The position numbers and the translations under genes are program-made. Below, piece by piece: positions 9,088-17,924 of a stretch of 64,000 nt of DNA. The stretch lies in the NCBI GenBank assembly GCA_018267655.1, contig JAFDYB010000057.1, positions 62,001 to 126,000 on the forward strand, given 5' to 3'. This DNA is from Bacteroidota bacterium (GTDB lineage Bacteria > Bacteroidota > Bacteroidia > B-17B0 > Aurantibacillaceae). The notes beneath the pieces are model-generated. The model was given only the letters and a program-made list of their open reading frames with translations, was not told the DNA's origin and did no database searches. How positions within the stretch are numbered: the first letter of the stretch is position 1; each line of letters opens with the position of its first letter.

Positions 9088-10845
9088 ATGACATTTAACG
9101 AGCTTGGCTTAAGTCAACCTGTACTTAAAGCCTTAAACGATTTGGGATTTACCAATCCCACGCCAATTCAACAACAAACAATACCTTTATTATCAAAGCA
9201 AAAAAACGATTTGGTGGCTTTGGCACAAACCGGTACCGGTAAAACAGCAGCATTTAGCTTGCCGCTTTTAAACCAAATTGATTTAAATGAAACACACATA
9301 CAAGCCTTGGTATTAGCTCCAACTCGCGAATTATGTATTCAAATCAGTAACGATATAAAAAATTTTAGTAAATACCTTACCGGATTTTCAGTAACATCAG
9401 TATATGGCGGTGCTAGAATTGATGGGCAAATAAAAGAAATAAAACGAGGAACCACCATCATTGTTGCAACACCGGGCAGATTAGTTGATTTAATTGACAG
9501 AAAAGCAATTAATTTAGGCAGCATATCAACCGTAGTACTCGACGAAGCAGATGAAATGCTGAATATGGGCTTTAAGGAAGATTTGGATATCATATTAAAT
9601 CAAACTCCCGAAAATAAAAACGTTTGGTTATTCAGTGCTACAATGCCTGCAGAGGTAGATCGTATAGCACGTCGATATATGAAAACCCCCCTTGAACTTT
9701 CAACAGGAAAGCGCAATGAAGCTGCCGAAAACATTAAACACATTTATTTTGAAGTACACAGCAAAGACAGATATTTAGCACTAAAACGCATTGCCGACTA
9801 TTATCCCGAAATTTTTGGATTAGTATTTTGCAGAACAAAAGCTGAAACACAAGACGTTGCAGAAAAATTAATTAAAGATGGTTATAGTGCCGATGCGCTT
9901 CATGGCGACCTCTCTCAAAGCCAACGTGATTTTGTAATGAAACGTTTTAGAAACAGAACCATTCAAATGCTTGTAGCAACTGATGTAGCTGCCAGAGGAA
10001 TTGATGTTAACGACATTACACATGTTATAAATTACAACCTGCCCGAAGACGTTGAAAACTACACCCACCGCAGCGGACGTACAGCAAGAGCCGGTAAATC
10101 AGGCACATCAATCACAATTGTGTCTTCAAAAGATAAAGGAAAAATTAAAGATATTGAGCGTATTATTAAACGTAAATTTGAAAAACAAAGTGTTCCAAAC
10201 GGTTTGCAAGTATGCGAAAAACAACTTTTTCATTTAGTACATAAATTGCATAAAGTTGAAGTTAAAACAAACGAAATTGAGCAGTTTTTACCGGCCATAT
10301 ACGAAGAGCTAAAAGATTTAAGTAAAGAAGAACTTATAAAACGTTTTGTTAGCGAAGAGTTTAATCGTTTTTATACTTATTACGAAACAGCGCCCGACTT
10401 AAACATAGGAAGTTCCGGTAGCAACGAAAAAGGCGATGGTTACGGGCGAACAACTCGCTTTTTTGTAAACATGGGAAGCATGGACGGCTTTAATTTTAAA
10501 AGTTTAAAAGAATTTTTAGCTGAAAGCGTAAGCGTTGATTCAAAAATGGTATTTAACGCAGATGTAAAAGCAAGCTTTTCGTTTTTTGAAACAGAAAGCA
10601 GATTTGTGGATACGTTTTTAGCCTTAAATAGCAACGATGCTGAATTTAACGGGAGAAAAATAAAGGTAGAAGTAAGTAGTCGCAAAAGTTCTGATGGAAG
10701 AGGCAAAAGAGAAGGTAAGGGAGATAAGCATAACTACGAAAGACAAGGCTCATCTCGCTCAAGAAACGACAAGCCATTTAGAAGAGATAAAAATAAAAGT
10801 TCGGGCTTTGGGAAATCTGGTTTTGGAAAAAAACCGAGGTATTAA
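9088..10845 (+). CDS. DEAD-box ATP-dependent RNA helicase (DeaD/CsdA-type)
   Basis: 585 residues. Motifs run in order: Q motif (FTNPTPIQQQTIP), motif I AQTGTGKT near residue 50, Ia PTRELC, DEAD in VLDEADEMLNMGF near 155, SAT near 187, motif V ATDVAARGIDVND and motif VI HRSGRTARAGKSG. A C-terminal DbpA/CsdA-like RNA-binding domain follows (about 430-520, RFFVNMGSMDGFNFKSLKEF), then a basic Gly/Arg/Ser-rich tail. Members unwind RNA for ribosome assembly, mRNA decay and growth in the cold. The structured leader fits a gene controlled after transcription starts. Start ATG at 9088. Confidence 0.94.
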   Translation: MTFNELGLSQPVLKALNDLGFTNPTPIQQQTIPLLSKQKNDLVALAQTGTGKTAAFSLPLLNQIDLNETHIQALVLAPTRELCIQISNDIKNFSKYLTGFSVTSVYGGARIDGQIKEIKRGTTIIVATPGRLVDLIDRKAINLGSISTVVLDEADEMLNMGFKEDLDIILNQTPENKNVWLFSATMPAEVDRIARRYMKTPLELSTGKRNEAAENIKHIYFEVHSKDRYLALKRIADYYPEIFGLVFCRTKAETQDVAEKLIKDGYSADALHGDLSQSQRDFVMKRFRNRTIQMLVATDVAARGIDVNDITHVINYNLPEDVENYTHRSGRTARAGKSGTSITIVSSKDKGKIKDIERIIKRKFEKQSVPNGLQVCEKQLFHLVHKLHKVEVKTNEIEQFLPAIYEELKDLSKEELIKRFVSEEFNRFYTYYETAPDLNIGSSGSNEKGDGYGRTTRFFVNMGSMDGFNFKSLKEFLAESVSVDSKMVFNADVKASFSFFETESRFVDTFLALNSNDAEFNGRKIKVEVSSRKSSDGRGKREGKGDKHNYERQGSSRSRNDKPFRRDKNKSSGFGKSGFGKKPRY

Positions 10846-10862
10846 AAATATATGAAAATATT

Positions 10863-10893
10863 TTTGCAGATAAACAAAATACCGTTATTTTTG
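10863..10893 (+). promoter_or_regulatory. Strong promoter of tRNA-Lys (TTTG / TATTTTTG)
   Basis: TTTG at 10863-10866 and TATTTTTG at 10886-10893 are separated by 19 bases, a close match to the Bacteroidota consensus. The sequence across and beyond the -7 box (TTTGCAGCCTAAATT) is identical to that of the helicase promoter. About 75 bases of leader (to 10974) precede the mature tRNA. Confidence 0.6.
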
Positions 10894-10974
10894 CAGCCTA
10901 AATTTTAGTTCTTTAAAATCTCGCACACGAAAATTCTGACAAGGTCAGATGACTCTAAATAAAAGTAAGACTTC

Positions 10975-11047
10975 GATTCCGTAGCTCAGCCGGTAGAGCA
11001 TTACACTTTTAATGTAAGGGTCCTGGGTTCGAATCCCAGCGGGATCA
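10975..11047 (+). tRNA. tRNA-Lys (UUU)
   Basis: A 73-base cloverleaf folds cleanly: acceptor GATTCCG/CGGGATC with one T-G pair, D-stem GCTC/GAGC, anticodon stem TTACA/TGTAA with loop CTTTTAA (anticodon TTT at 11008-11010), T-stem CTGGG/CCCAG with loop TTCGAAT, and discriminator A. The CCA end is not encoded. Confidence 0.97.
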
Positions 11048-11062
11048 CGGGTAAAACCACAA

Positions 11063-11095
11063 AAGGCTTGTAATTATAATTGCAAGCCTTTTTTA
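11063..11095 (+). terminator. Intrinsic terminator after tRNA-Lys
   Basis: AAGGCTTG (11063-11070) pairs with CAAGCCTT (11083-11090), and the inner bases extend the stem. A T-run follows directly, 16 bases after the tRNA. Confidence 0.85.
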
Positions 11096-11316
11096 TTGCA
11101 AGTCTTTTTTCTTTTAAGAAAAGGGAATTCTAAATTAAGTTTTTGGAACGATAATAGTGGAGAAATAATAGTTGCCAGGTTTGACCATATAAAATGTTTT
11201 TTCTTATAGCATTACCTGCACTTGATGTAAATTGTTTTAGCGCATTTAATTTTTAGGGATTCATCTATAAAAAAATCAACTTGGTCTCTTTTTATAGAAA
11301 AATCAGTTTTTTTTCA

Positions 11317-11344
11317 TTGGTATAAAAATAAATTATTAGCTTTG
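11317..11344 (+). promoter_or_regulatory. Promoter of T9SS type B protein gene (TTG / TAGCTTTG)
   Basis: TTG at 11317-11319 and TAGCTTTG at 11337-11344 are 17 bases apart. The predicted transcript starts near 11349, about 30 bases before the ATG at 11381. The TTG that would give a longer protein (11342) lies inside the box. The stretch 11096-11316 holds no gene I can see. Confidence 0.5.
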
Positions 11345-11380
11345 AGTATAAATTTTATTCCCATTTTTCAAAATTTTATT

Positions 11381-14300
11381 ATGATTAAAAAATTATTTTT
11401 TACAACTGTAATTGCATTAATGTTTGGCCTTACTTATGCACAAACAACTTGCGGTAGCGCTCAGCCTTTTTGCTCCGGTGGAACATCGGGGGTTAATTTT
11501 CCTGCAAGTGTTAATCAGCCGGCTGCGCCTGCAGGTCCTAATTACGGATGTTTATACTCACAGCCAAATCCTGCTTGGTACTACGTTCAAGTTCAAAACT
11601 CAGGAAACATTGTAATGCAAATTTCAGGCACCGGTGGTGGCGACGTTGATTTTGTTTGTTGGGGGCCTTTTAGTAGCCTTACCGGTGTTTGTACGCCAAC
11701 AGCATTAAGTGGTACTTGCAGCCCATGTTTAAATAATTCGTATGGTGGTGGAACAGGTGTTTACCCGGCAGGTAATATGGTTGATTGCAGCTATTCTGCA
11801 AATCCTTCAGAAACTTGTACAATACCAAGCGGAGTTACCGGTCAGTATTATATGGTTTTGATAACTAACTACTCAAACATGACTCAAAACATCACATTTA
11901 ATCAAATAGGGGGCTCCGGTACCACTAATTGTAGTTTATTAGCAAATAATTCTCAAATATGTGCAGGGCAAACCGCAACAATTACAGCAAACAATTCCTC
12001 TAATTTAACAAGCCCTCAGTACTCAATAAATCCGGGTGGTGTAACGAGCAGCACGCCTGTTTTCACTGTTAATCCTACAACTACAACAAATTATACAGTT
12101 TATGTAACAGGTTATAACACATCAAGCGTAATTGTTACACAAACAGTTATTTCTACTGTTACAGTAAACCCTCAACCCTCAATTTCACCAACTGTAACTC
12201 AACCTACATGCATTAGTCCTACTAATTCAGTAAATCTAAATTTCTCTATTTTACCATCGGGCTCGAATTACACAGTAACATGGGCACCAACACCTGGTAG
12301 TGTTACGTCAAATACACAAACCACTGCAACAAACTTAAACCCTGGTGTAACTAGCGTTACTGTAACTGGTGGAGGTTCTTGCTCTGTAAGTGCTAATTTT
12401 TCAGTTAATAGCATTAGCTCTCCAACTTTTAATTTATTAGCAACAACATTTTCATTAAATTGTTATACATCTTCTGCATCGCTAAGTGTAACTACAAGCT
12501 ATGGGCCTCCAACTACTGTTTATTGGGTAAATTCAACTTCTACATTTACATCAAACGCAACAGGTATAACAATTGGTACTTATACTGCGGTTGGCAATTA
12601 TTCGGTATCGATGCTCGATGCAGCATCTGGCTGTGCCACTACGCAAACATTTGCTATTGGCCAAAATACAACAGCGCCAACCAATACTTTGTCTGGCAAC
12701 AGCTATACATTAAATTGTTTAACTGCAGCACCAACAATTACTAATACAATAGTAACACCAACGGCAAATGCCACTACAACTTGGGCTTGGACTACACCAT
12801 CTCCTGGTAGTACAACAGGATCTGTAACAAATGCAGGTAATGTTGCTTTGTTTACACCTATTCCCGGAACGATAACGGTTATGAGTTGTAATACCGCTAA
12901 TGGTTGCTGCAACACAAAAACAATAACGGTAACATCAACATCGGCATATCCAACATTTAACCCTGCAAGCTCTACTAATTTCACATTGGGCTGCAGCCCA
13001 GTAAATACAACTACACTATATGCAAATAATGCAACCTCACCGGGCTTTCCATTAACATATACGTTTATTCCACCAACGGCATCACCTAGTCCAACTATCC
13101 CTTTACCACCTTCAGCGGTAACATCTACAGCACCATCATTTACCACTTCAATACCAGGAACGTGGACAATTGTGGTAATGGACGGTGTTAGCAAGTGCCA
13201 AACAGCAATACCTGTAACTGTAATTCAAAATACATTTGCACCAAATGCCAGTTACTCAACATCTATCCCAAGTCAAACATTAACATGCTATAATTCAACG
13301 TTTGCTGCAACAGGTATTTCAACAAATTCAAACACAACAATTCAATGGTTAGTTCCGGTTGTGCCAAATACGTACGCAAACCCAACTGTGCCTATTGGAA
13401 TATTGGCAACAGGGCCGGCAACAGCTATTACAGCCATGTCAAACTACGCTACTTACACCTTACAAGTAACTGACAACAATAACAAATGTATTTCAACGCA
13501 AACAATGCAAGTAATGCAAAGTTTTAGACCGCCTATAAATCTTCAAGTGAGTGCTACAGCAAGTGTTTTAACTTGCGTAATTTTGCAAACACAATTAGGA
13601 ATTACTACATCAGGGGCAGGCCCTTGGTATGTTGGATCGGGTCCGGCGGGTCCTCCTACTTGGCTAAATCCGCCATCTCCTTCTATGACTCCATCTATTA
13701 CTGCTATAAACGAAAACGTTAATTTAGCACCAGCTACTTATACAGCCTTAGTTCAAGATGGCTTTAACGGCTGCATAGGAACATTTACAAGAACTATTTT
13801 TCAAAATACCACTAAACCAATTGCTCCAAACGTAATTGGCGTTTTACCTTGCGGTTCAGCAACTGCAATTGCTAAAGTTAATGTTGTTTTAACTAATACA
13901 TTAAGTAACTGGAATATTGGAGTGTTTACACCAACAAACGGCGCTCAACTTTCAAACCCGGCCTTAACTTCAATTGTTGGACAGAGCGTTGGTGTTATAA
14001 CAGGTGGTGTTTCGCAGTATTCGTTTACAATTAACCAAACAGGCGTTTATGGTTATACGGTTGTAAATAATACAAACGGTTGTGTTGGCTCTGCAGGAAT
14101 TATAAAAATTGTACCTGACACTTTAAGCGCAACCTTTGCAGCATCAACATTACAAGGGTTTGCGCCATTACCTGTTACATTTACAAATACAACAGGCACT
14201 AGTAGTGGTAATGGTACAATAACATCTGTATGGGCATTTGGCAATGGGTCTTCAAATGTAACATCAACAAGCCCAAATGCATCAACTACTTACTTAAATC

Positions 14301-14665
14301 CTGGAACTTACACGGTAATGTTAACTAGCGCTTCCGGCACTTGTGTTGGTTCATCATATAAAATAATAGTTGTAGATATTCCTTCAAACTTAACAATACC
14401 AAACGTGTTTACGCCAAATGGAGATAACGTTAATGATGTATTTTTTGTGAAAGCATCAAACTTAACCGATATTAATGCTTTGATATATGACCGTTGGGGT
14501 AATGTAGTATATCAATTAGATAGTAATACCGGAAATATTTCGTGGGATGGTAAAAACCCATACGGAAAGGATTGTGCAGAAGGCACTTACTTTTATGTTA
14601 TAAAGGCTACCGGAAAAGATGGCGCCTCTTATGAGAAAAAAGGAAACGTAAGTTTATTTAGATAA
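11381..14665 (+). CDS. Large secreted Ig/PKD-like repeat protein with T9SS type B (gliding-type) sorting domain
   Basis: About 1094 residues starting MIKKLFFTTVIALMFGLTYAQ, a clear signal peptide (the longer TTG start at 11342 is rejected because it falls in the promoter). After a Cys-rich head (TCGSAQPFCSGG, CWGPF, CSPCLN) come Thr/Ser/Pro-rich tandem Ig-like modules, each marked by a Leu-Asn/Thr-Cys motif (SLNCYTSS, TLNCLTAAP, TLGCSPVN, TLTCYNS, VLTCVI) and by FxQNTTxP linkers. A PKD-like domain follows (FTNTTG ... YLNPGTYTVMLT). The last ~90 residues (IPNVFTPNGDNVNDVF ... YDRWGNVVY ... WDGK ... EGTYFYVIKATG) are the CHU_C/type B signal for type IX secretion. It is an exported, cell-surface or released adhesin-like protein. 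Terminated by the hairpin at 14685. Confidence 0.9.
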   Translation: MIKKLFFTTVIALMFGLTYAQTTCGSAQPFCSGGTSGVNFPASVNQPAAPAGPNYGCLYSQPNPAWYYVQVQNSGNIVMQISGTGGGDVDFVCWGPFSSLTGVCTPTALSGTCSPCLNNSYGGGTGVYPAGNMVDCSYSANPSETCTIPSGVTGQYYMVLITNYSNMTQNITFNQIGGSGTTNCSLLANNSQICAGQTATITANNSSNLTSPQYSINPGGVTSSTPVFTVNPTTTTNYTVYVTGYNTSSVIVTQTVISTVTVNPQPSISPTVTQPTCISPTNSVNLNFSILPSGSNYTVTWAPTPGSVTSNTQTTATNLNPGVTSVTVTGGGSCSVSANFSVNSISSPTFNLLATTFSLNCYTSSASLSVTTSYGPPTTVYWVNSTSTFTSNATGITIGTYTAVGNYSVSMLDAASGCATTQTFAIGQNTTAPTNTLSGNSYTLNCLTAAPTITNTIVTPTANATTTWAWTTPSPGSTTGSVTNAGNVALFTPIPGTITVMSCNTANGCCNTKTITVTSTSAYPTFNPASSTNFTLGCSPVNTTTLYANNATSPGFPLTYTFIPPTASPSPTIPLPPSAVTSTAPSFTTSIPGTWTIVVMDGVSKCQTAIPVTVIQNTFAPNASYSTSIPSQTLTCYNSTFAATGISTNSNTTIQWLVPVVPNTYANPTVPIGILATGPATAITAMSNYATYTLQVTDNNNKCISTQTMQVMQSFRPPINLQVSATASVLTCVILQTQLGITTSGAGPWYVGSGPAGPPTWLNPPSPSMTPSITAINENVNLAPATYTALVQDGFNGCIGTFTRTIFQNTTKPIAPNVIGVLPCGSATAIAKVNVVLTNTLSNWNIGVFTPTNGAQLSNPALTSIVGQSVGVITGGVSQYSFTINQTGVYGYTVVNNTNGCVGSAGIIKIVPDTLSATFAASTLQGFAPLPVTFTNTTGTSSGNGTITSVWAFGNGSSNVTSTSPNASTTYLNPGTYTVMLTSASGTCVGSSYKIIVVDIPSNLTIPNVFTPNGDNVNDVFFVKASNLTDINALIYDRWGNVVYQLDSNTGNISWDGKNPYGKDCAEGTYFYVIKATGKDGASYEKKGNVSLFR

Positions 14666-14684
14666 ATTTTATACAAATAGTTAT

Positions 14685-14720
14685 AACCCCGTTAATTTTT
14701 TTGTTAACGGGGTTTTATTT
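14685..14720 (+). terminator. Intrinsic terminator after the T9SS type B gene
   Basis: AACCCCGTTAA (14685-14695) and TTAACGGGGTT (14704-14714) form an 11-base-pair stem, followed by TTATTTTTA. It ends only 5 bases before the next ATG (14726), so the next gene either relies on read-through or starts inside this region. Confidence 0.9.
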
Positions 14721-14725
14721 TTAAT

Positions 14726-15673
14726 ATGCAAGCTTTTAAAAAACATGTAGGGTTATTAATAAATGTCTTTGTTGGACTTGTATTCATCTATTCGGGTTAT
14801 ACTAAGCTTTTTCCTGTTATAGAAACATTTGAATTTACTTTTGTTGATATAGGTGTTGCAAATTGGTACACGGCACCAATAATAGCGCGTTTAATGATTT
14901 CTATTGAACTTATTTTAGGCTTTATGTTACTTATTGGCTTTGCTGTTAAACCAACAATCAAAATAACTATCGCGCTTTTATTGTTTTTTATAATCTACTT
15001 AGTCATTATTATTTATAAAAATGGGAATAATGGTAATTGTGGTTGTTTTGGGGAAGTTCACTACATGAAACCGCTTTATGCAATTTATAAAAATATTTTT
15101 TTATGCTTAATTTTAATTTGGCCGTATAAATTTTTTGGCGGTTGGTCATCATCAAAGTACAACAAACTTTTGGTTGGCTTTGTTAGTATTACTGCTGTGT
15201 TGCTAACCTATATAATAAATCCAATTGATTATAATTATTCGTCAAATAATTTAAGTGAAAAAGTGAATTACCCATTAGATTTAGATTTACTATATGCTCC
15301 CAATGATACCGGAAAAGTTGAAATACCAAAAGTTAATTTAAAACAAGGAAAGCACTTAATTGCTTTTTTAAGTTTAACTTGCCCGCATTGTCGTATTGCC
15401 GCAAAAAAAATGAAACTCATTAAGCAAAACAATTCATCGCTTCCTATTTATTTTATTTTAAATGGAAATAAAGCAGAAAAATTAAATGAGTTTTTAGAAG
15501 ACACAAAAGCAACAAATATTCCTTATTCATTTTGTTTAGGGCAAACATTTATGAAATTAGCCTCGGCTCAACTTCCCCGTATTTATTATATTTCTGATGA
15601 AATTATTGTGAAAAAAGTAGATTATTTTGAACTTAATCAATACGATCTTGAAAACTGGGTTAATCAACCTTAG
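14726..15673 (+). CDS. MauE/DoxX-type redox membrane protein with C-terminal thioredoxin-like domain
   Basis: 315 residues. The N-terminal half has about four membrane segments (LLINVFVGLVFIYSGYTKLF, LMISIELILGFMLLIGFAV, ITIALLLFFIIYLVIIIY, IFLCLILIWPYKFF) and the NGNCGCFGE motif typical of MauE-type proteins linked to disulfide metabolism. A fifth hydrophobic stretch leads into a C-terminal periplasmic domain with a CxxC redox pair (LTCPHCRIAAKKM, about residues 217-229). It probably passes reducing equivalents across the inner membrane or helps form disulfides; the partner is unknown. It follows a terminator and its stop codon overlaps that of the convergent mgtC-like gene (15670-15673). 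Confidence 0.8.
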   Translation: MQAFKKHVGLLINVFVGLVFIYSGYTKLFPVIETFEFTFVDIGVANWYTAPIIARLMISIELILGFMLLIGFAVKPTIKITIALLLFFIIYLVIIIYKNGNNGNCGCFGEVHYMKPLYAIYKNIFLCLILIWPYKFFGGWSSSKYNKLLVGFVSITAVLLTYIINPIDYNYSSNNLSEKVNYPLDLDLLYAPNDTGKVEIPKVNLKQGKHLIAFLSLTCPHCRIAAKKMKLIKQNNSSLPIYFILNGNKAEKLNEFLEDTKATNIPYSFCLGQTFMKLASAQLPRIYYISDEIIVKKVDYFELNQYDLENWVNQP

Positions 15674-16344
15674 TGAGCCCAATTAATTTCTTTAACGGCT
15701 TCGTTTTTTTGCAATTCACTTACAATTTTGTTGATTTTTTCAGTATCCAAATTAAAACACTTTACTTGGTAAATTACATTGTCATCATCATCTTTTTCAA
15801 TATTAAAGTTTTGAATGATTAAATCTTCTTTATTCAATAGTTCTTTTAGCAATTCTGTATTATCTTTTTTTAAGCTTGTTGTAATACGTAAAGTGGTATC
15901 TCTGTATTTATTAGCATAAAAAAACTCTAAAGGTTTTAGTGCCCATAAAATAATTAAAACAACAATAGTGGTAGCACCTGCTGCAAAGTACATTCCACCT
16001 CCGGTAGCTAAGCCAATGCCGGCAACAGCCCACACCCCAGAAGCAGTAGTTAATCCTTTAATAGTTCCTTGCTTAGAAAATAAAATAGTACCAGCCCCTA
16101 AAAACCCTATGCCACTAATGACTTGTGCTGCAATACGCGAGGGGTCGAGTGTTACATTAGGTGTGCCTAAAATATCAGAGAACCCAAACGCCGAAACAAT
16201 CATTATTAAACAGGAACCTACACACACAACCATGTGTGTTCTTAGGCCTGCAGCCCAATGTTTTCTTTCGCGCTCAATGCCTATTAAGGCCCCAAAAAGA
16301 GAGGCCAACAATAAGCGAATTAATATTTCAGTGTAACTAATCAT
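15670..16344 (-). CDS. MgtC/SapB family membrane protein
   Basis: 224 residues. The N-terminal MgtC domain is clear: GALIGIERERKHWAAGLRTHMVVCVGSCLIM, then DPSRIAAQVISGIGFLGAGTI and GLTTASGVWAVAGIGLATGGG, with four to five membrane helices. A cytoplasmic C-terminal domain of ~80 residues (LKKDNTELLKELLNKEDLIIQNFNIE) looks ACT-like. MgtC proteins are linked to Mg homeostasis and inhibition of F-ATPase; the exact role here is not known. The stop overlaps the convergent neighbour's stop by 4 bases. A promoter lies at 16396-16428. Confidence 0.92.
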   Translation of the reverse strand: MISYTEILIRLLLASLFGALIGIERERKHWAAGLRTHMVVCVGSCLIMIVSAFGFSDILGTPNVTLDPSRIAAQVISGIGFLGAGTILFSKQGTIKGLTTASGVWAVAGIGLATGGGMYFAAGATTIVVLIILWALKPLEFFYANKYRDTTLRITTSLKKDNTELLKELLNKEDLIIQNFNIEKDDDDNVIYQVKCFNLDTEKINKIVSELQKNEAVKEINWAH

Positions 16345-16395
16345 TTGTTAGGTTATTGTATTAATGAGTTTAGGATAAGGAAAGTTTATAAAGTA

Positions 16396-16428
16396 CAAAT
16401 CTAAATTAAATTATTATTGGAGGCAAAA
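16396..16428 (-). promoter_or_regulatory. Promoter of mgtC-like gene (TTTTG / TAGATTTG)
   Basis: On the minus strand TTTTG (16428-16424) precedes TAGATTTG (16403-16396) by 20 bases. The leader to the ATG at 16344 is about 45-50 bases. Confidence 0.5.
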
Positions 16429-16577
16429 TTTGCGTGTTGTTTTATGTAATTATTTTAGTTTATGAGCAATAATTGCAGTAGTTTAAAAATCGTTTTGTAA
16501 CTTTATACCTCTAAATTTAAATTTTTTTGTGTAAATGTATTGGTTAGTTTTTTTTAATTTTTTATTAGCATGCTTGT

Positions 16578-17924
16578 ATGACATACTCAGGTAAAAGTGT
16601 AGCGTTTCATACATTAGGATGCAAGTTAAATTTTTCTGAAACGTCAACTATAGCAAGAGCGTTTTACGATAATGGGTTTCAAAAAAAATCATTTGATGAA
16701 GTTGCTGATGTTTATGTTATTAATACTTGCTCTGTTACTGAAAATGCAGATAAAGAATGTAAGCAAATTGTAAATAAAGCTATGGCGCTAAATAACCAAG
16801 CGTTTATAGCTGTTATCGGTTGTTATGCTCAGTTAAAACCAAATGAAATTTCTAATATTCCGGGAGTTGATGTTGTGCTGGGAGCAACCGAAAAATTTAA
16901 ATTGCTTAACTATGTTCACTTTGCCGAAAAGAGCAAGCATGCAATAGTTCATAATTGTGAAATTGAAGATGCAGATTTTTTTGTAAGCTCTTATAGCCTT
17001 GGCGATAGAACGCGATCATTTTTAAAAGTACAAGATGGTTGTGATTATTCATGTACATTTTGTACAATACCATTAGCCAGAGGAAAAAGCAGAAGCGACT
17101 CGATTGAGAACGTTATAGCAAATGCCGAAAAAATTGCAAGCCAAGGTGTAAAAGAAATAGTTTTAACCGGTGTTAATATTGGAGATTTTGGTTATTCAGA
17201 AGCGCCGCAGCAAAATAAAAGAAAATCAAAACCGGTTAATTTTCTTGATTTAATTAAGCGCTTAGATGATGTTAATTTAATTGAACGATTCAGAATCTCA
17301 TCAATAGAGCCTAATTTATTAAGTGATGATATTATAGATTTTGTTGCAAATTCTAAAAAATTTGCTCCTCACTTTCACATTCCCTTACAAAGCGGAAGCA
17401 ATAAAATTTTAAAACAAATGAAACGTCGCTATTTAAGAGAGCTTTATGTAGAACGTATTTCAAAAATAAAAGAACTCATGCCGCACGCATGTATTGGCGT
17501 AGATGTTATTGTTGGTTTTCCGGGAGAAACAGAAAGTGATTTTTTAGAAACTTATAAATTTTTAAATGAATTAAATATTTCATATTTACATGTATTTACA
17601 TATAGCGAGCGCGCAAATACCCCTGCCTTACAAATGACCAACGTAGTTGCTATAACCGAGCGAAAACGTCGTAATAAAATGTTGCGAGTGTTATCAGCTA
17701 AAAAATTACGCTTTTTTTACGAATCGCAATTAGGACAAACAAGAAAAGTATTATTTGAAAAAGCAGAAAAGAGTGGAATAATAACAGGGTTCAGCGATAA
17801 TTATATTAAGGTTAATGCACCAATGAGTGAGTATATATCCAACACTATATATGAACTAAAATTTAATAAAATTGATGCCGAAGGAAATGTTTTAGTTAAC
17901 GAATCAATAACAGTTTTAAAATAA
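16578..17924 (+). CDS. mtaB: tRNA t6A37 methylthiotransferase MtaB
   Basis: 448 residues; converts t6A37 to ms2t6A37 in tRNAs reading ANN codons. The N-terminal UPF0004 domain has the three cluster cysteines in HTLGCKLNFSE, INTCSVT and IGCYAQL. The radical-SAM triad is in CDYSCTFCTIPLARGKSRS (CxxxCxxC), followed by LTGVNIGDFG, RISSIEPNLL and IPLQSGSNKILKQMKRRY. GCKLNFSE rather than GCQMNxxD separates MtaB from MiaB. A C-terminal TRAM-like region closes the chain. Its stop abuts the ATG of the next gene (TAA-ATG), so the two are probably co-transcribed. Confidence 0.93.
   Translation: MTYSGKSVAFHTLGCKLNFSETSTIARAFYDNGFQKKSFDEVADVYVINTCSVTENADKECKQIVNKAMALNNQAFIAVIGCYAQLKPNEISNIPGVDVVLGATEKFKLLNYVHFAEKSKHAIVHNCEIEDADFFVSSYSLGDRTRSFLKVQDGCDYSCTFCTIPLARGKSRSDSIENVIANAEKIASQGVKEIVLTGVNIGDFGYSEAPQQNKRKSKPVNFLDLIKRLDDVNLIERFRISSIEPNLLSDDIIDFVANSKKFAPHFHIPLQSGSNKILKQMKRRYLRELYVERISKIKELMPHACIGVDVIVGFPGETESDFLETYKFLNELNISYLHVFTYSERANTPALQMTNVVAITERKRRNKMLRVLSAKKLRFFYESQLGQTRKVLFEKAEKSGIITGFSDNYIKVNAPMSEYISNTIYELKFNKIDAEGNVLVNESITVLK

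Noticed and set aside
12703..13194. 163-residue minus-strand frame
   Set aside because: It lies wholly inside the T9SS type B protein gene and reads as Val/Gly-rich antisense of Thr/Asn codons.
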